A stretch of DNA of 64,000 bases from Mangrovihabitans endophyticus (GTDB lineage Bacteria; Actinomycetota; Actinomycetes; Mycobacteriales; Micromonosporaceae), in the NCBI RefSeq assembly GCF_014646155.1, contig NZ_BMMX01000006.1, positions 62,001 to 126,000 on the forward strand, given 5' to 3'. The first letter of the stretch is position 1, and every line of letters begins with the position of its first letter. The notes beneath the pieces were generated by a model. That model was not told the origin of the DNA. It saw only the letters and a list, made by a program, of their open reading frames with translations, and did not search any database. The position numbers and the translations under genes are program-made. This document shows, piece by piece, positions 25,603 to 34,512 of the stretch.

Positions 25603-26838
25603 ATGACGATCGACTCCGAAACCCCCGCGCTGCCACCGCTGCCGCACGGCGCACCCGACGGTTGCCCGTACGCACCAGCGCCGGCGATGGCCGACCTGCG
25701 TGATGCCTCGGGCGGACTGACCAAGGTCCGGCTCCCCGACGGCACGTGGACCTGGCTGGCCACCGGCTACGACCGGGTCCGCGAGATCATCGCCCACCCC
25801 GCCTTCAGTTCCAGCCCGCAGTCTCCCGGCTTCCCGAGCTGGAACCTGCCCGGTGGTCTGGATCTGCCGCTCAACATGACCCAGGCGGACCCGCCGGTGC
25901 ACACGCGGATGCGGCGCATGGCCGGTGGCGAGTTCAGTGTGCGGCGGATCGCTGAGCTCCGCCCGGACATCATGCGCATCACCGACGAGCGGTGCGCGCA
26001 CATCGAGTCCTTGCCGCAGCCGTTCGACTTCGTGGACAACTTCGCCACGCCGATCCCGGCCACCGTGATCTGCCTGATGCTCGGGGTGCCGCAGGACGAG
26101 TACGACTACTTCGTGCGGCGGATCCGGCTGGTGCTCGCCCACGACGACCTCGACTCCGACCAACGTCAGCAGGCCAAACTCGACCTGCTGCAGTACATGT
26201 TGCGGCTGATCGAGGTGAAGCGGGAGGCACCGGACGGCCGGCTGCTGAGCAAGCTGATCATCGAAAACCCGGAATTGGACCCGGTCGAGCTGGTCTCCTA
26301 TGCCTCGTCGCTGCTGCTTGCCGGCTTCGCGACGACGGCGCACATGATCGAGCTCAGTACCCTGACGATGATCGAACAGCCGGAACTGGCCGCACGCATC
26401 CGGGCCGACCCGGACATGATTCCGGACGTCGTCGAGGAACTGCTCCGGTTCCACTCGGTGGTGCGCGACTCGCCGCGGCGGGCGGCTCTCGCCGACGTCG
26501 AGTTCGGCGATGTCACCATCCGGGCGGGTGAGGGTGTGATCGCCTCCGTCCAGGCCGCGAACTGGGATCCGACGGCGTTCCCGGATCCGGAACGGGTCGA
26601 CGTCGACCGCCCACACGAGCGGCGCAACCTGGCATTCGGGCACGGCATCCACGCCTGCATCGGCGCCATGCTGGCCAAGGCCGAGTTGGAGATCGTGCTG
26701 GAACGGATCGTCACCCGATATCCGGCGATCTCGTTGGCCGTGCCGCTCGCCGACGTGCGTTTCCGGACGACCACCCACCTGCACGGCTGCTACGAGCTGC
26801 CGGTCGATCTCAACCTGGGCGGGCCGTCCGGACGGTGA
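25603..26838 (+). CDS. Cytochrome P450 with an atypical I-helix
   Basis: A 411-aa soluble bacterial P450. Heme ligation is at 'FGHGIHACIGAMLAKAE' (Cys), the K-helix ExxR is in 'VVEELLRFHS', and 'ADPPVHTRMRRMAGGEFS' is the C-helix region. The I-helix reads 'LLLAGFATTAHM', where the oxygen-activating acid of A-G-x-(D/E)-T-T is replaced by Ala. That can mean substrate-assisted protonation or an unusual reaction. It begins 24 bp after the FMO gene with 'ggtggga' upstream, and is probably a tailoring enzyme of the cluster. Confidence 0.9.
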   Translation: MTIDSETPALPPLPHGAPDGCPYAPAPAMADLRDASGGLTKVRLPDGTWTWLATGYDRVREIIAHPAFSSSPQSPGFPSWNLPGGLDLPLNMTQADPPVHTRMRRMAGGEFSVRRIAELRPDIMRITDERCAHIESLPQPFDFVDNFATPIPATVICLMLGVPQDEYDYFVRRIRLVLAHDDLDSDQRQQAKLDLLQYMLRLIEVKREAPDGRLLSKLIIENPELDPVELVSYASSLLLAGFATTAHMIELSTLTMIEQPELAARIRADPDMIPDVVEELLRFHSVVRDSPRRAALADVEFGDVTIRAGEGVIASVQAANWDPTAFPDPERVDVDRPHERRNLAFGHGIHACIGAMLAKAELEIVLERIVTRYPAISLAVPLADVRFRTTTHLHGCYELPVDLNLGGPSGR

Positions 26839-26914
26839 TCGGTATCCGTCGCGTTCGGACGGTCATCGGGGAAGCGCCCGGACCGCCCATCGGGCACAAC
26901 GGCATCCGTCACCC

Positions 26915-26943
26915 TGTTATCAAGTCGCCACTCCGCGTATGAT
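26915..26943 (+). promoter_or_regulatory. Putative promoter of the SARP gene
   Basis: TATGAT at 26938-26943 is a good -10 hexamer, with a weak -35 (TGTTAT, 26915-26920) 17 bp upstream. The ATG inside TATGAT opens the longest SARP frame. If this is the -10, that ATG cannot be the translation start, which supports the start near 26990. Confidence 0.4.
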
Positions 26944-26989
26944 CCTGCTTCATAGATCGCGGAGTGCCATCGGGGGAGGCGGCGATTTG

Positions 26990-27817
26990 GTGGAGCAGAC
27001 GTATGCCCAAAACGGCGAACGGGACAGTCAGCGCCGAGTGGGGATGAGGCTTCTCGGACCCTTTGAAGTCGTCGGGCCGGACGGCCAGACGATCACCCCG
27101 CGTCCTGCGAAGATGCGCACCCTGCTGGTCCTGTTGTGCGCCCACGCCGACACGGTGGTCTCCACGGCGCAACTGGAGGCGGCACTATGGACGGATTGCC
27201 GGCCGCGCACCGCGGCCACCGCCCTGCACGTCTATGTGTCACGGGTCCGGAAACACTTGGAAGGGCACGGGGCCGAGCCGGTTGGCATCGCCACCCGCTG
27301 CGCCGGGTACGTCCTGGAGAGCGCCGTGTACGACCTCGACCATCAGCGGCTGCGGCACCTGGTGCAGCGTGCCGAGCGGGCGGAGGCGCTGGGAGCGGTC
27401 ACCGAAGCGGTCGACATCCTTCAGGAGGCCACCGCCCTGCGCCGCGGTTCGGCCCTCGCCGATTTCCGTGATGTGCGGGTGCTCAACTCGGTCGGACGGC
27501 AACTGGACGAGCAGTTCCTGGTGGCGTACGAGCGAAAGGCCGAACTGCAGATGCGGCTGCTCAGGCATGCCCAGCTCATTCCGGAACTCTACGCCGTGGC
27601 CGCGGAGTACCCGACCCACGAACGTCTCCACCAGCTTCTCATGCTGTGTTTTTACCGCGCGGGGCGCACGGCCGAGGCGTTGTCGGTCTACGCGCAGTTG
27701 CGTGAGCATCTGGTGGATGCCGTGGGTCTTGAGCCGAGCGCCCGATCACAGCGCCTGCAGCAGCGCATCCTGCACTTCGACACGATACTCGACGAGTCGA
27801 GCGCGCTGGTGATCTAG
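26990..27817 (+). CDS. SARP-family pathway activator
   Basis: A 275-aa regulator of the AfsR/RedD/DnrI type. The N-terminal OmpR-like winged helix is 'MRLLGPFEVVGPDGQTITPR' to 'TALHVYVSRVRKHLEG' (about residues 14-95), followed by the bacterial transcriptional activation domain (BTAD) to the C-terminus ('AEYPTHERLHQLLMLCFYRA', 'QLREHLVDAVGLEPS'). There is no ATPase domain, so it is a small pathway-specific SARP. SARPs bind direct repeats at 11-bp phase overlapping -35 regions. A 'gggggagg' site at 26972-26979 serves GTG 26990 or TTG 26987. It is convergent with the plsC gene, with an 8-bp gap. Confidence 0.88.
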   Translation: MEQTYAQNGERDSQRRVGMRLLGPFEVVGPDGQTITPRPAKMRTLLVLLCAHADTVVSTAQLEAALWTDCRPRTAATALHVYVSRVRKHLEGHGAEPVGIATRCAGYVLESAVYDLDHQRLRHLVQRAERAEALGAVTEAVDILQEATALRRGSALADFRDVRVLNSVGRQLDEQFLVAYERKAELQMRLLRHAQLIPELYAVAAEYPTHERLHQLLMLCFYRAGRTAEALSVYAQLREHLVDAVGLEPSARSQRLQQRILHFDTILDESSALVI

Positions 27818-27825
27818 GCCGGCCC

Positions 27826-28569
27826 CTATGCGTCCGGTGTCTGCTCGCCCGAGCGAGTCGCGTAGACGTCCATGATCTCCTGTCCGGAGAGTTTCGCGAT
27901 CCGGCCCATGATGTCGTCGGTGATCTCCCGCAACTTCTTGGCGTTGTGCCCGATGGTCTCGGCATGTCCGTAGAAGACCGGTTCGCCGATCCGCACCGTC
28001 ACCGTCCCCCCGGGATGGGGGAACGCGGTGCCGATCGGCTGCACGTGATTGGTCCCGACCAGACCAACCGGCACCACGGGCGCCCCGGTCATCAGGGCCA
28101 GCCGGGTGACACCCGTCTTCCCGCGATAGAGCCTGCCGTCCGGCGAACGGGTGCCCTCGGGGAAGATGCCGAAGACGTTGCCGTCCATGATCACCTTTCG
28201 GGCCTGCTCCAAGCCGGCAAGCGCCGCCCGGCCGCCGCTGCGCTCGATCGGGATCTGGCCGACCGACCGCATGAACACACCGCGGAAACGGCCCTTGAGC
28301 CCGCCTTGCAGGAAGTAGTCCGACTTGGCCATGAAGAACACCAGCCGCGGGCAGGCCACCGGGAGGAACAAGTGATCCGAAACTGATAGGTGATTGGCCG
28401 CCAGGATGACGGGTCCGGTCTTCGGGACGTTCTCCCTGCCGGTGACCCGCAGTCTCCAGAATGCGTGCAGTGTCGGAACGGCGAGGGCGCGCAGGCCCGT
28501 GTAGATGAGAGACAACAGTGCCTTTCCGATCCTTCTCACGCCGCCCGCGGCGGCCAAACGTCTCAGCAA
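27826..28569 (-). CDS. 1-acylglycerol-3-phosphate acyltransferase-like protein (PlsC family)
   Basis: A 247-aa LPLAT protein. The catalytic motif 'AANHLSVSDHLFLP' (NH-x4-D) is at about residue 58, 'GQIPIERSGG' is block II and 'GIFPEGTRSPDGRLYRGKTG' carries FPEGTR. A hydrophobic N-terminal segment suggests peripheral membrane association. It transfers an acyl chain from ACP or CoA to a lyso-lipid or similar hydroxyl. A paralogue is encoded at 36487 in opposite orientation, and the two flank the phosphonate operon. The start is TTG 28569 with 'ggaagggg' upstream. It may be the last gene of the minus-strand operon, after a 110-bp gap. Confidence 0.88.
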   Translation of the reverse strand: MLRRLAAAGGVRRIGKALLSLIYTGLRALAVPTLHAFWRLRVTGRENVPKTGPVILAANHLSVSDHLFLPVACPRLVFFMAKSDYFLQGGLKGRFRGVFMRSVGQIPIERSGGRAALAGLEQARKVIMDGNVFGIFPEGTRSPDGRLYRGKTGVTRLALMTGAPVVPVGLVGTNHVQPIGTAFPHPGGTVTVRIGEPVFYGHAETIGHNAKKLREITDDIMGRIAKLSGQEIMDVYATRSGEQTPDA

Positions 28570-28679
28570 CGACCCCTTCCACGGCCGGAAGTGACCGCGG
28601 TCATCATAGAGGTTGGGTCGGCGGGGGCGGGGTCCTCATTGTCGCGCGCGGCGGCATCATGCCCGCCGGTCCCCGGGTC

Positions 28680-29417
28680 TCAGTACACCAGTCCACCGTC
28701 CGCCCGGATCACCACGGCGTTGATGTAGTCCGCGTCGGCGCTGGCCAGGAACGCCGCCGTGGCCGCGATCCGCTCCCCGGACCCGATGCCGAGCATGGAC
28801 CGCTCGGCCTTCTCCCGTACGATCCGGGGGTCCAGCGCCTCGCCCAGGCCGGTGTCCAGCAGGCCCGGTGCAAGAACCACCGTGCGCACGCCGTACCCGC
28901 GGTACTCCTGGGCCACCGTCGCGGAGAGACCGTGCAGTCCCGCCTTGCTCGCGGCGTAGGCGGCCTGCCCGGCGTTGCCCAGGATCGCGGCTCCGGACGA
29001 CAGATACACGATGCGGCCGTACCGCTGGCGCATCATGACCCGAACGGCGTACTTGGAGAGCAGGAACGCGCCGCGCAGATTCACCCGGTGGACCTCGTCC
29101 CAGTCCTCGACCGGCATCCGCACCAAGAGCTGGTCCCGGGCGATTCCGGCGTTGTGGATCAGGGCGTCGAGCCGGCCCAGTCCGCGCGCGGTGGCCACCA
29201 GATCGGCGGCGGTCTCCTCCACCGCGATGTCGCCCTGGTGCAGCACCAACTCCGGGTGTTTCTCGGCGAGCTGGTCCAGGTCCGGCGACGGCGTGCGGTA
29301 GTTGGCCACCACGCGCGCGCCGCGGTCCAGCAGCGTACCGGCGATCTGCAATCCCAGACCGCGCCCCGCGCCGGTCAGCGCGACGACCCGGCCGGCGAGG
29401 CTGTCCCGGCCGGTCAT
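28680..29417 (-). CDS. Short-chain dehydrogenase/reductase (FabG-like)
   Basis: A 245-aa classical SDR. The nucleotide motif is 'VVALTGAGRGLGLQIAG', 'IHNAGIARDQLLV' is the NAG-region and 'YLSSGAAILGNAGQAAYAAS' leads into the catalytic Y-x3-K (YAASK). It resembles 3-oxoacyl-ACP reductases, but in a phosphonate operon it could reduce phosphonoacetaldehyde or another carbonyl. The ATG at 29417 overlaps the stop of the preceding gene (ATGA), so I reject the longer frame that begins at 29504. Confidence 0.87.
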   Translation of the reverse strand: MTGRDSLAGRVVALTGAGRGLGLQIAGTLLDRGARVVANYRTPSPDLDQLAEKHPELVLHQGDIAVEETAADLVATARGLGRLDALIHNAGIARDQLLVRMPVEDWDEVHRVNLRGAFLLSKYAVRVMMRQRYGRIVYLSSGAAILGNAGQAAYAASKAGLHGLSATVAQEYRGYGVRTVVLAPGLLDTGLGEALDPRIVREKAERSMLGIGSGERIAATAAFLASADADYINAVVIRADGGLVY

Positions 29418-29938
29418 GCGGCCGGCACCGGGGCATCGAGGTGGGCGTTGGTCGCCGGCGCGGCGAACAGGTGGGCGACCACTTCGCGGAGATGGCGCGG
29501 CCACAGCGGTTGTGGACTGGTGCGCCGCGCGAAACGGAGCGCGCCGGTCGCATCGTCGAGCAACAGACCAAGAACCAGCAGCCGTGGTCGTGCGGCGAGC
29601 ACTCCCGAGCTGGCGGCCAGAAATTCGAGCCCGCGCGCCCGCAGCGGCCCGGGAAGCCAGTCGAGCACGTCAACGGTGACGTCCAGCGGATCCGGGCCCG
29701 GTGCCGAGCCGTCGCACTCGTCGCGGAACACCGCCGTCGACACCGGTCCGCCGAGAATCACCAGTACCGGATCGCCCGCGTCGATGCGCGCGCACACCCG
29801 GTCGCGCTCGACCGCGTCGGGCCAGACACCGGTCATCTGCCATCGTCCGGTCTCCCTTCGTCGCCAGCGCAATCGCGCGCTGCCCTCGACGATGACCAGA
29901 CAGCCGTCCAGGTCGATTTCGGCCTCGTTCGCCGTCAT
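29414..29938 (-). CDS. Hypothetical protein in the phosphonate operon
   Basis: A 174-aa protein that I do not recognise. It starts 'EIDLDGCLVIVEGSARLRWR', has several beta-type hydrophobic stretches ('DPVLVILGGPVSTAVF', 'RLLVLGLLLDDATGALRF') and an Ala/Pro-rich C-terminus. There is no signal peptide, TM segment or cofactor motif. Both ends overlap their neighbours by 4 bp (ATGA), so it is translated in lock-step with the FAD protein and the SDR and probably works with them. 'GAPATN'-like tail residues are not informative. Confidence 0.7.
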   Translation of the reverse strand: MTANEAEIDLDGCLVIVEGSARLRWRRRETGRWQMTGVWPDAVERDRVCARIDAGDPVLVILGGPVSTAVFRDECDGSAPGPDPLDVTVDVLDWLPGPLRARGLEFLAASSGVLAARPRLLVLGLLLDDATGALRFARRTSPQPLWPRHLREVVAHLFAAPATNAHLDAPVPAA

Positions 29939-32196
29939 CGGCGTTCACCCCTCGCTTCGGCGTCGTGATGTGCGGGCCCGGGCTGCCCCACCTGTTCGTG
30001 ACATGCCGCCCAGAAGGTCTCCAGCCACGTCAGGACGTCCCGCATGACGTAGTGGTCGCGCCCCGGGCGCAGGGCGGACAGCAGGAACGAGCGCCGTCCC
30101 TCGGCCGCCGGGCCGAGCACGGTCAGCCGTGTCTCCGGCATGCCGTCGGCCCGGACCGGGTGCGCCTCGTCGGTCAGGTCGAGGCCGCCCGGCGCGAAGG
30201 CGGTGCCGTCCGCGCCCAGGTTGCGCCACCTCCGCACGAGCCCGCGGGCGGCGAGCGAACGAAACAGCGGCCGCTCGTCCAAATCCGGGTCGAAGGGGTG
30301 GATGCGGGCGTCCACCAGGACGTCAACGGTGCGGCTCGCGCCGGTGAGCGGGCCGATGATGCGGAATCCGCCGGTGGTCTCGTCGCCGTCGGCGCGGGCC
30401 TGCGGACCGGTGCCGACGTCCACGATCCCGCTGCGCACCAGGGCGGTGATCCGCGCCATCACCTCCGGCGCCGCGCCGTTGGCCAGCCTGTTGTGATGGC
30501 GCGGATACCGGGCCAGGAAGGTGCGATGCGAGGGCGGGGTGAGGCCGCCGTCATCGACCGCGTACGAGATGACGCCTCGCAGATCGCGCCACACACCGTC
30601 GGCGGCTGCCTTGTGCGGGTTGTCGAGGTTGCCCTGGTTCGCCCAGCGCAAGTCCTGTTCCATGAAGGACCGCACGCGTGCCGCGTACCGCTGCGGGCCG
30701 GGCCGGTCGTCGGTCGTGATCGGGGCGCACGTGCGAGTCCAGTCGAAGCGATTTCCCGCCACCGAGGGCACCAGCCCGGTGGGTACCGGCCATTCGGAGG
30801 CTGCGGCGGCCAGCGCGGCCGGGTCGTCCAGCAGACCGGCGAGCTGGGTGGCGGCGTCGTCGCCGTGCACCACGCGTACCCATCGGGCCAGCGCACCGGC
30901 CACCGGCCATCTGGTCGTCCGGTGCCCGGCTTCGGCGAGGCTCCGCCGGCCCGCCAGCACGTCGGTCAGCGTGCCGGCGATCTCGTCGACTGCCTGCTCC
31001 AGCGGAGCGATCAGGTCGCCGTCGGTGGACGCGCCGGCCAGGAATGCCTCGTACGCCGGGCGTGCGCGGGCCGCTAGGTGACGCCCGGTGCGCGCCCCGA
31101 ACAGGGTCGTGTAGTGCACGTGTGCCATTTCCAGCAGGACCACCGGCAGGAGGTGCGCATCGAAGTCCAACTGCCGGATCCGGCGGCCGGGCGCGGCCAC
31201 GCCGACGGACGCGCGCAGCCGATCCACCGCCGCCGTGGTCAGAAAGGTGCCTCGATGCTCCTGGCCGGCGTCGCGCTTGTGGTTGTCCGGGCGGGTGAAG
31301 GTGAACACCCCGGCCGGGCTGCCTGCCACGATCACCGCCGGCTCCGCCCCGCTCGGACGATAGACCAGCCGGTCGTCGCGGCCCGGTTCGAAGGTTCCAC
31401 CGCGCCCCTCGGTGAGATGCAGGATCACGTCGATCGCGGTGAGGCCCATGCCCAGGCAGCCCACGCTGCACCCGGGCGGGGCCTCGGCCGGGGAGAGCGT
31501 GACCTCCAACGGATATGCGTACGGGACGTAAGGCACCCGGTGCCGTGCGGCGAACGCCGCGACGCTGCGCCCGGCGCGCGACCGCCACGGGTCGTGCGGC
31601 GAATGGCCGGTGACCAGCAGCACGCGGTCGGCCGGATAGTGTCGGCCGTCGGCGGTGCACACGATGAGTTCGGCGCCGTCGTCCCGGATGTCGACGACCT
31701 CGCCGCCGACGAGATCGACCCGCGCATCCGGGCGGGCCTCAAGTTCGGCCACGAACCGGGCGAACATGTCGGACAGTGCGGCGCCGTGCACGTACCGCCG
31801 CGGCCAGTCCGTGGGGGACAGGTCGAGGTCGGGGTGTCCGCTACGGGCGTGCTGCTCACGGCACCACTCGTACAGGGTCGGCCGCTGTTCCGGGGCGCGC
31901 AACGGACGGGCGCCCCGCATGGTCTCGTCGGCCGCGAGGCCGACCTGCGCACAGGTGCGGTTGAGAAAACTGGTCCGGCTCTGCCGAGCGCTGTGCACCG
32001 CCCCGGCACCGAACTCGCCGGTCCGCTCGAACACGCGCACATGCAGTTGCCCGCCGCCGATCCGGTCGGCGGTGGCGGCGAGCCGCTCCAGCGCATAGGT
32101 GGCACGCGGGCCGCCGCCGACGATCGCCAGCCGGACGGTTGGACGCCCCGCCGCCCCCGGCGCGGCGAACGTGGGATGCACGGTGGTCATCGACAT
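29935..32196 (-). CDS. FAD/NAD(P)-binding protein (FAD-NAD(P) family, PF13454-like)
   Basis: A 753-aa protein. The N-terminal FAD motif is 'VRLAIVGGGPRATYALERLA', and 'FGAGAVHSARQSRTSFLNRT' and 'DWPRRYVHGAALSDMFARFV' are typical of this family. 'VLLVTGHSPHDPW' replaces the ATGH motif of N-monooxygenases, and a second nucleotide-like site is 'CLGMGLTAIDVILHLTEGR'. The family is related to N-hydroxylating flavoproteins, but most members are uncharacterised. An N-oxygenation of an aminophosphonate is possible, not shown. ATG 32196 follows 'gaggtg' and lies 4 bp after the aminotransferase stop; the longer frame to 32241 lacks these. Confidence 0.75.
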   Translation of the reverse strand: MSMTTVHPTFAAPGAAGRPTVRLAIVGGGPRATYALERLAATADRIGGGQLHVRVFERTGEFGAGAVHSARQSRTSFLNRTCAQVGLAADETMRGARPLRAPEQRPTLYEWCREQHARSGHPDLDLSPTDWPRRYVHGAALSDMFARFVAELEARPDARVDLVGGEVVDIRDDGAELIVCTADGRHYPADRVLLVTGHSPHDPWRSRAGRSVAAFAARHRVPYVPYAYPLEVTLSPAEAPPGCSVGCLGMGLTAIDVILHLTEGRGGTFEPGRDDRLVYRPSGAEPAVIVAGSPAGVFTFTRPDNHKRDAGQEHRGTFLTTAAVDRLRASVGVAAPGRRIRQLDFDAHLLPVVLLEMAHVHYTTLFGARTGRHLAARARPAYEAFLAGASTDGDLIAPLEQAVDEIAGTLTDVLAGRRSLAEAGHRTTRWPVAGALARWVRVVHGDDAATQLAGLLDDPAALAAAASEWPVPTGLVPSVAGNRFDWTRTCAPITTDDRPGPQRYAARVRSFMEQDLRWANQGNLDNPHKAAADGVWRDLRGVISYAVDDGGLTPPSHRTFLARYPRHHNRLANGAAPEVMARITALVRSGIVDVGTGPQARADGDETTGGFRIIGPLTGASRTVDVLVDARIHPFDPDLDERPLFRSLAARGLVRRWRNLGADGTAFAPGGLDLTDEAHPVRADGMPETRLTVLGPAAEGRRSFLLSALRPGRDHYVMRDVLTWLETFWAACHEQVGQPGPAHHDAEARGERR

Positions 32197-32200
32197 CGGA

Positions 32201-33328
32201 TCACCTCGTTTCTCCGGTCGGGGCCGATGCGACGAGCGCACCCAGCCGTTCCAGGAAGCAGTCCACGTCGGCGGCGGTCATCGTGCCCATGGTGGAGAGC
32301 CGCAGGTGACCGTCGGCCAACGACTCCTGCGCCGGGTAGACGACGAATCCGGCCCGCCGCATGCCGTCGTGGACGGTGGCGAACGAGATCCCGACCGGCA
32401 GCGCCGCGGCGGTCAGGCTTACCGCGCGATCGTCGCGGTCGAGCAGGAGCCGGAAACCCAGCCGCACGAGACCGGCGCGGAGCCGTTCGGCCAGCCGCGC
32501 ATAGCGGGCTCCGCGGGCCGCCACGCCCTCGTCCAGGGCGAGCCCGAGGGCGACGTCGAAGGCGTAGAAGGCCGGTACCGCCGGGGTGAAGGCGGGGGCG
32601 CCGGCTGTCTCCTGCGCGGCGTAGTGCCGATGCAGATCCAGGGAGTAGCCCCGTCGGGGCAGAGTTTCCAGGTCGGCGAATCCGGCGCGACTGCCGCAGA
32701 CGAAGCTCAGACCGGGCATGCCCTCCAGGCACTTGTTCGCCGAGCCGGCGAGCCAGTCGATGCCGTCCGTCCGCAGGCCGAGCGGCTCGGCGCCGACGCT
32801 GCTGACCGCGTCCACGATCACCTGACGGTCGTGCCGGTGCGCTTGGGCGGCGACGGCCCGCACGTCGTTGCGCATGCCCGTGCTGGTCTCGTGGTGGACG
32901 ATCAGCACGTGGCTGAGCCGTTCATCGGCGGCCAGTTCCCGGCCGATCATGTCCGGGTCGATGCGTGTGCCCCAACCGAGTTCCAGAAGGCGACGGGGAA
33001 TCCCGTACGCCTGGGCGATGTCGTGCATCCGACGCCCGTAGTGGCCGTTGTCCACCACCAGCACGCCGCGGCCCGGCGGTACCGCCGAGCTGATGGCCGC
33101 CTCCACCGCAGCGGTTCCGGAGCCGGTGAGCACCACCGCGGCGTGGTCGTCGTCGCCGCCGCAGATCCGCGTCACCCGGTCCCGGACACGGTCCAGCAGC
33201 TCGGTGAACTCGACCTCGCGATGGCATATGTCCGGGCCCGTCAGGGCGGCGCGCACCCGCTCGTCGGCGTTCACCGGACCCGGGTTCATCAGGATCTGCC
33301 GCGGAGGGCGAACGGTCTCAGTGCTCAT
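32201..33328 (-). CDS. phnW: 2-aminoethylphosphonate aminotransferase-type PLP enzyme
   Basis: A 375-aa fold-type I aminotransferase of the PhnW group. 'LMNPGPVNADERVRAAL' and 'CHREVEFTELLDRVRDRV' are the hallmark N-terminal segments, 'LTGSGTAAVEAAISSAVPPG' binds the cofactor phosphate and 'WLAGSANKCLEGMPGLSFV' contains the PLP lysine. PhnW interconverts phosphonoacetaldehyde and 2-aminoethylphosphonate with alanine/pyruvate. With PEP mutase and the decarboxylase just upstream, the biosynthetic direction to AEP is expected. ATG 33328 overlaps the ppd stop (ATGA). The gene symbol reflects the family, not a tested direction. Confidence 0.87.
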   Translation of the reverse strand: MSTETVRPPRQILMNPGPVNADERVRAALTGPDICHREVEFTELLDRVRDRVTRICGGDDDHAAVVLTGSGTAAVEAAISSAVPPGRGVLVVDNGHYGRRMHDIAQAYGIPRRLLELGWGTRIDPDMIGRELAADERLSHVLIVHHETSTGMRNDVRAVAAQAHRHDRQVIVDAVSSVGAEPLGLRTDGIDWLAGSANKCLEGMPGLSFVCGSRAGFADLETLPRRGYSLDLHRHYAAQETAGAPAFTPAVPAFYAFDVALGLALDEGVAARGARYARLAERLRAGLVRLGFRLLLDRDDRAVSLTAAALPVGISFATVHDGMRRAGFVVYPAQESLADGHLRLSTMGTMTAADVDCFLERLGALVASAPTGETR

Positions 33329-34512
33329 CGTGCTGCCCCTGCCGTACGGGCCGCCGCCGACCGGTGTGCGGACGTGCCGTCGGCAACGGGTGGCATGTCG
33401 GCTACGGCGGCGCGGAATCGAGCCGCGGATGCCGGTGGTGCCAACGCGGGCCGGCCCAGCCCCGGATGCGAGCCGGGCACGATGGGTATCCGGATGAGCC
33501 GTGGGCCATCCGCGCGCACGGCACGGCGCACCGCCGCGCGGATGGCCGGACCCTCGGACACGCTCGCCGCGTCGTGGTAGCCGCAGGCGCGCGCGACGCC
33601 CGGCAGATCGACCGAGCCGGACATGGTCGGCTGGCCGCCGGTCGACTCGTACGACTCGTTGTCGAGCACGATGTGCAGCAGGTTGGCGGGGGCGTGCCCG
33701 CCGATGCCGGCCATCGCCTCCAGGCGCATGAGCGCGGCTCCGTCGCCGTCCAACACCACGACCCGCCGGTGCGGGGCGTGCAGCGCCAGGCCGAGCGCGA
33801 CGCTCGACGCGCACCCCATCGAACCGACCACATAGAGGTTGCCCGGCCGGTCGCGGTCACGTTCCAGTTCCCGGGCCGTCTTGCCGGTGGTCGCCACGAC
33901 CAGCACGCTGTCGTCCAGCGCGGACATCACGTGACCGATCGCCGCGGCGCGTCGTAGCGTGGCTCCGGCGACGCTCCGGTCGTCCGCGCCCGGCTCGGGC
34001 GCGACCGAGCCCTTCGGCACCACCAGCGCGAACGGTCGGCCGGTGATTTCCATGTGCCGTCGTGCGCCGGCGATCGTGGCGGCGAACGCATCCGGATCGG
34101 GCCGGAGCACCTCGTTCCGGATCTCCATCGCGTCCAGCAGATCGCCGGTGATCCGGCCCATCAGCTCATGCTGCGGCTCATCCGGGCGCCCCGGTTCACC
34201 GCGCCAAGTGACAAGCAACAGGACCGGGACCCGGAGGGTGTGGCACAGCGAGGTGAGCGGGTTCACGGCGTTGCCCAGACCGGAATTCTGCAGGAGCACC
34301 ACCGGCAGCCGCCCGGCGAGCCGGGCACCCACCGCAACCGCTACGGCCTCGCCCTCGTTACCGCTGATCAGGTACTGGTCTGGCCGATGACGCTGAAGAT
34401 GGCTGATCACCGGACCGAGGAATGAGCAGGGCACCCCGGTGAACGGCCCGAAGCCCTCGTCCAGCAGCGTGCCGACGATCGTTGCGGCGTCCAGCCGGGC
34501 GGCGGGTGCCAC
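33325..34512 (-). CDS. ppd: Phosphonopyruvate decarboxylase
   Basis: A 395-aa thiamine-diphosphate enzyme that decarboxylates phosphonopyruvate to phosphonoacetaldehyde, the irreversible step that pulls the PEP mutase equilibrium forward. The N-terminal 'GPFTGVPCSFLGPVISHL' and 'GNEGEAVAVAVGARLAGR' (ThDP-activating Glu) and 'QNSGLGNAVNPLTSLC' are the Ppd signature. The C-terminal ThDP motif starts 'LDGDGAALMRLEAMA' and ends '…LDNESYESTGGQPT'. The GTG start at 34512 directly abuts the pepM stop (TAG-GTG), so translation is coupled. Confidence 0.93.
   Translation of the reverse strand: MAPAARLDAATIVGTLLDEGFGPFTGVPCSFLGPVISHLQRHRPDQYLISGNEGEAVAVAVGARLAGRLPVVLLQNSGLGNAVNPLTSLCHTLRVPVLLLVTWRGEPGRPDEPQHELMGRITGDLLDAMEIRNEVLRPDPDAFAATIAGARRHMEITGRPFALVVPKGSVAPEPGADDRSVAGATLRRAAAIGHVMSALDDSVLVVATTGKTARELERDRDRPGNLYVVGSMGCASSVALGLALHAPHRRVVVLDGDGAALMRLEAMAGIGGHAPANLLHIVLDNESYESTGGQPTMSGSVDLPGVARACGYHDAASVSEGPAIRAAVRRAVRADGPRLIRIPIVPGSHPGLGRPALAPPASAARFRAAVADMPPVADGTSAHRSAAARTAGAAR

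Noticed and set aside
24253..26784. An 843-codon minus-strand frame
   Set aside because: It is antisense to the FMO and P450 genes, which have full motif sets. Composition is typical of a shadow frame.
32201..33814. A longer 537-aa version of the aminotransferase
   Set aside because: The extra N-terminus overlaps the decarboxylase gene out of frame and has no family character. ATG 33328 overlaps the ppd stop.
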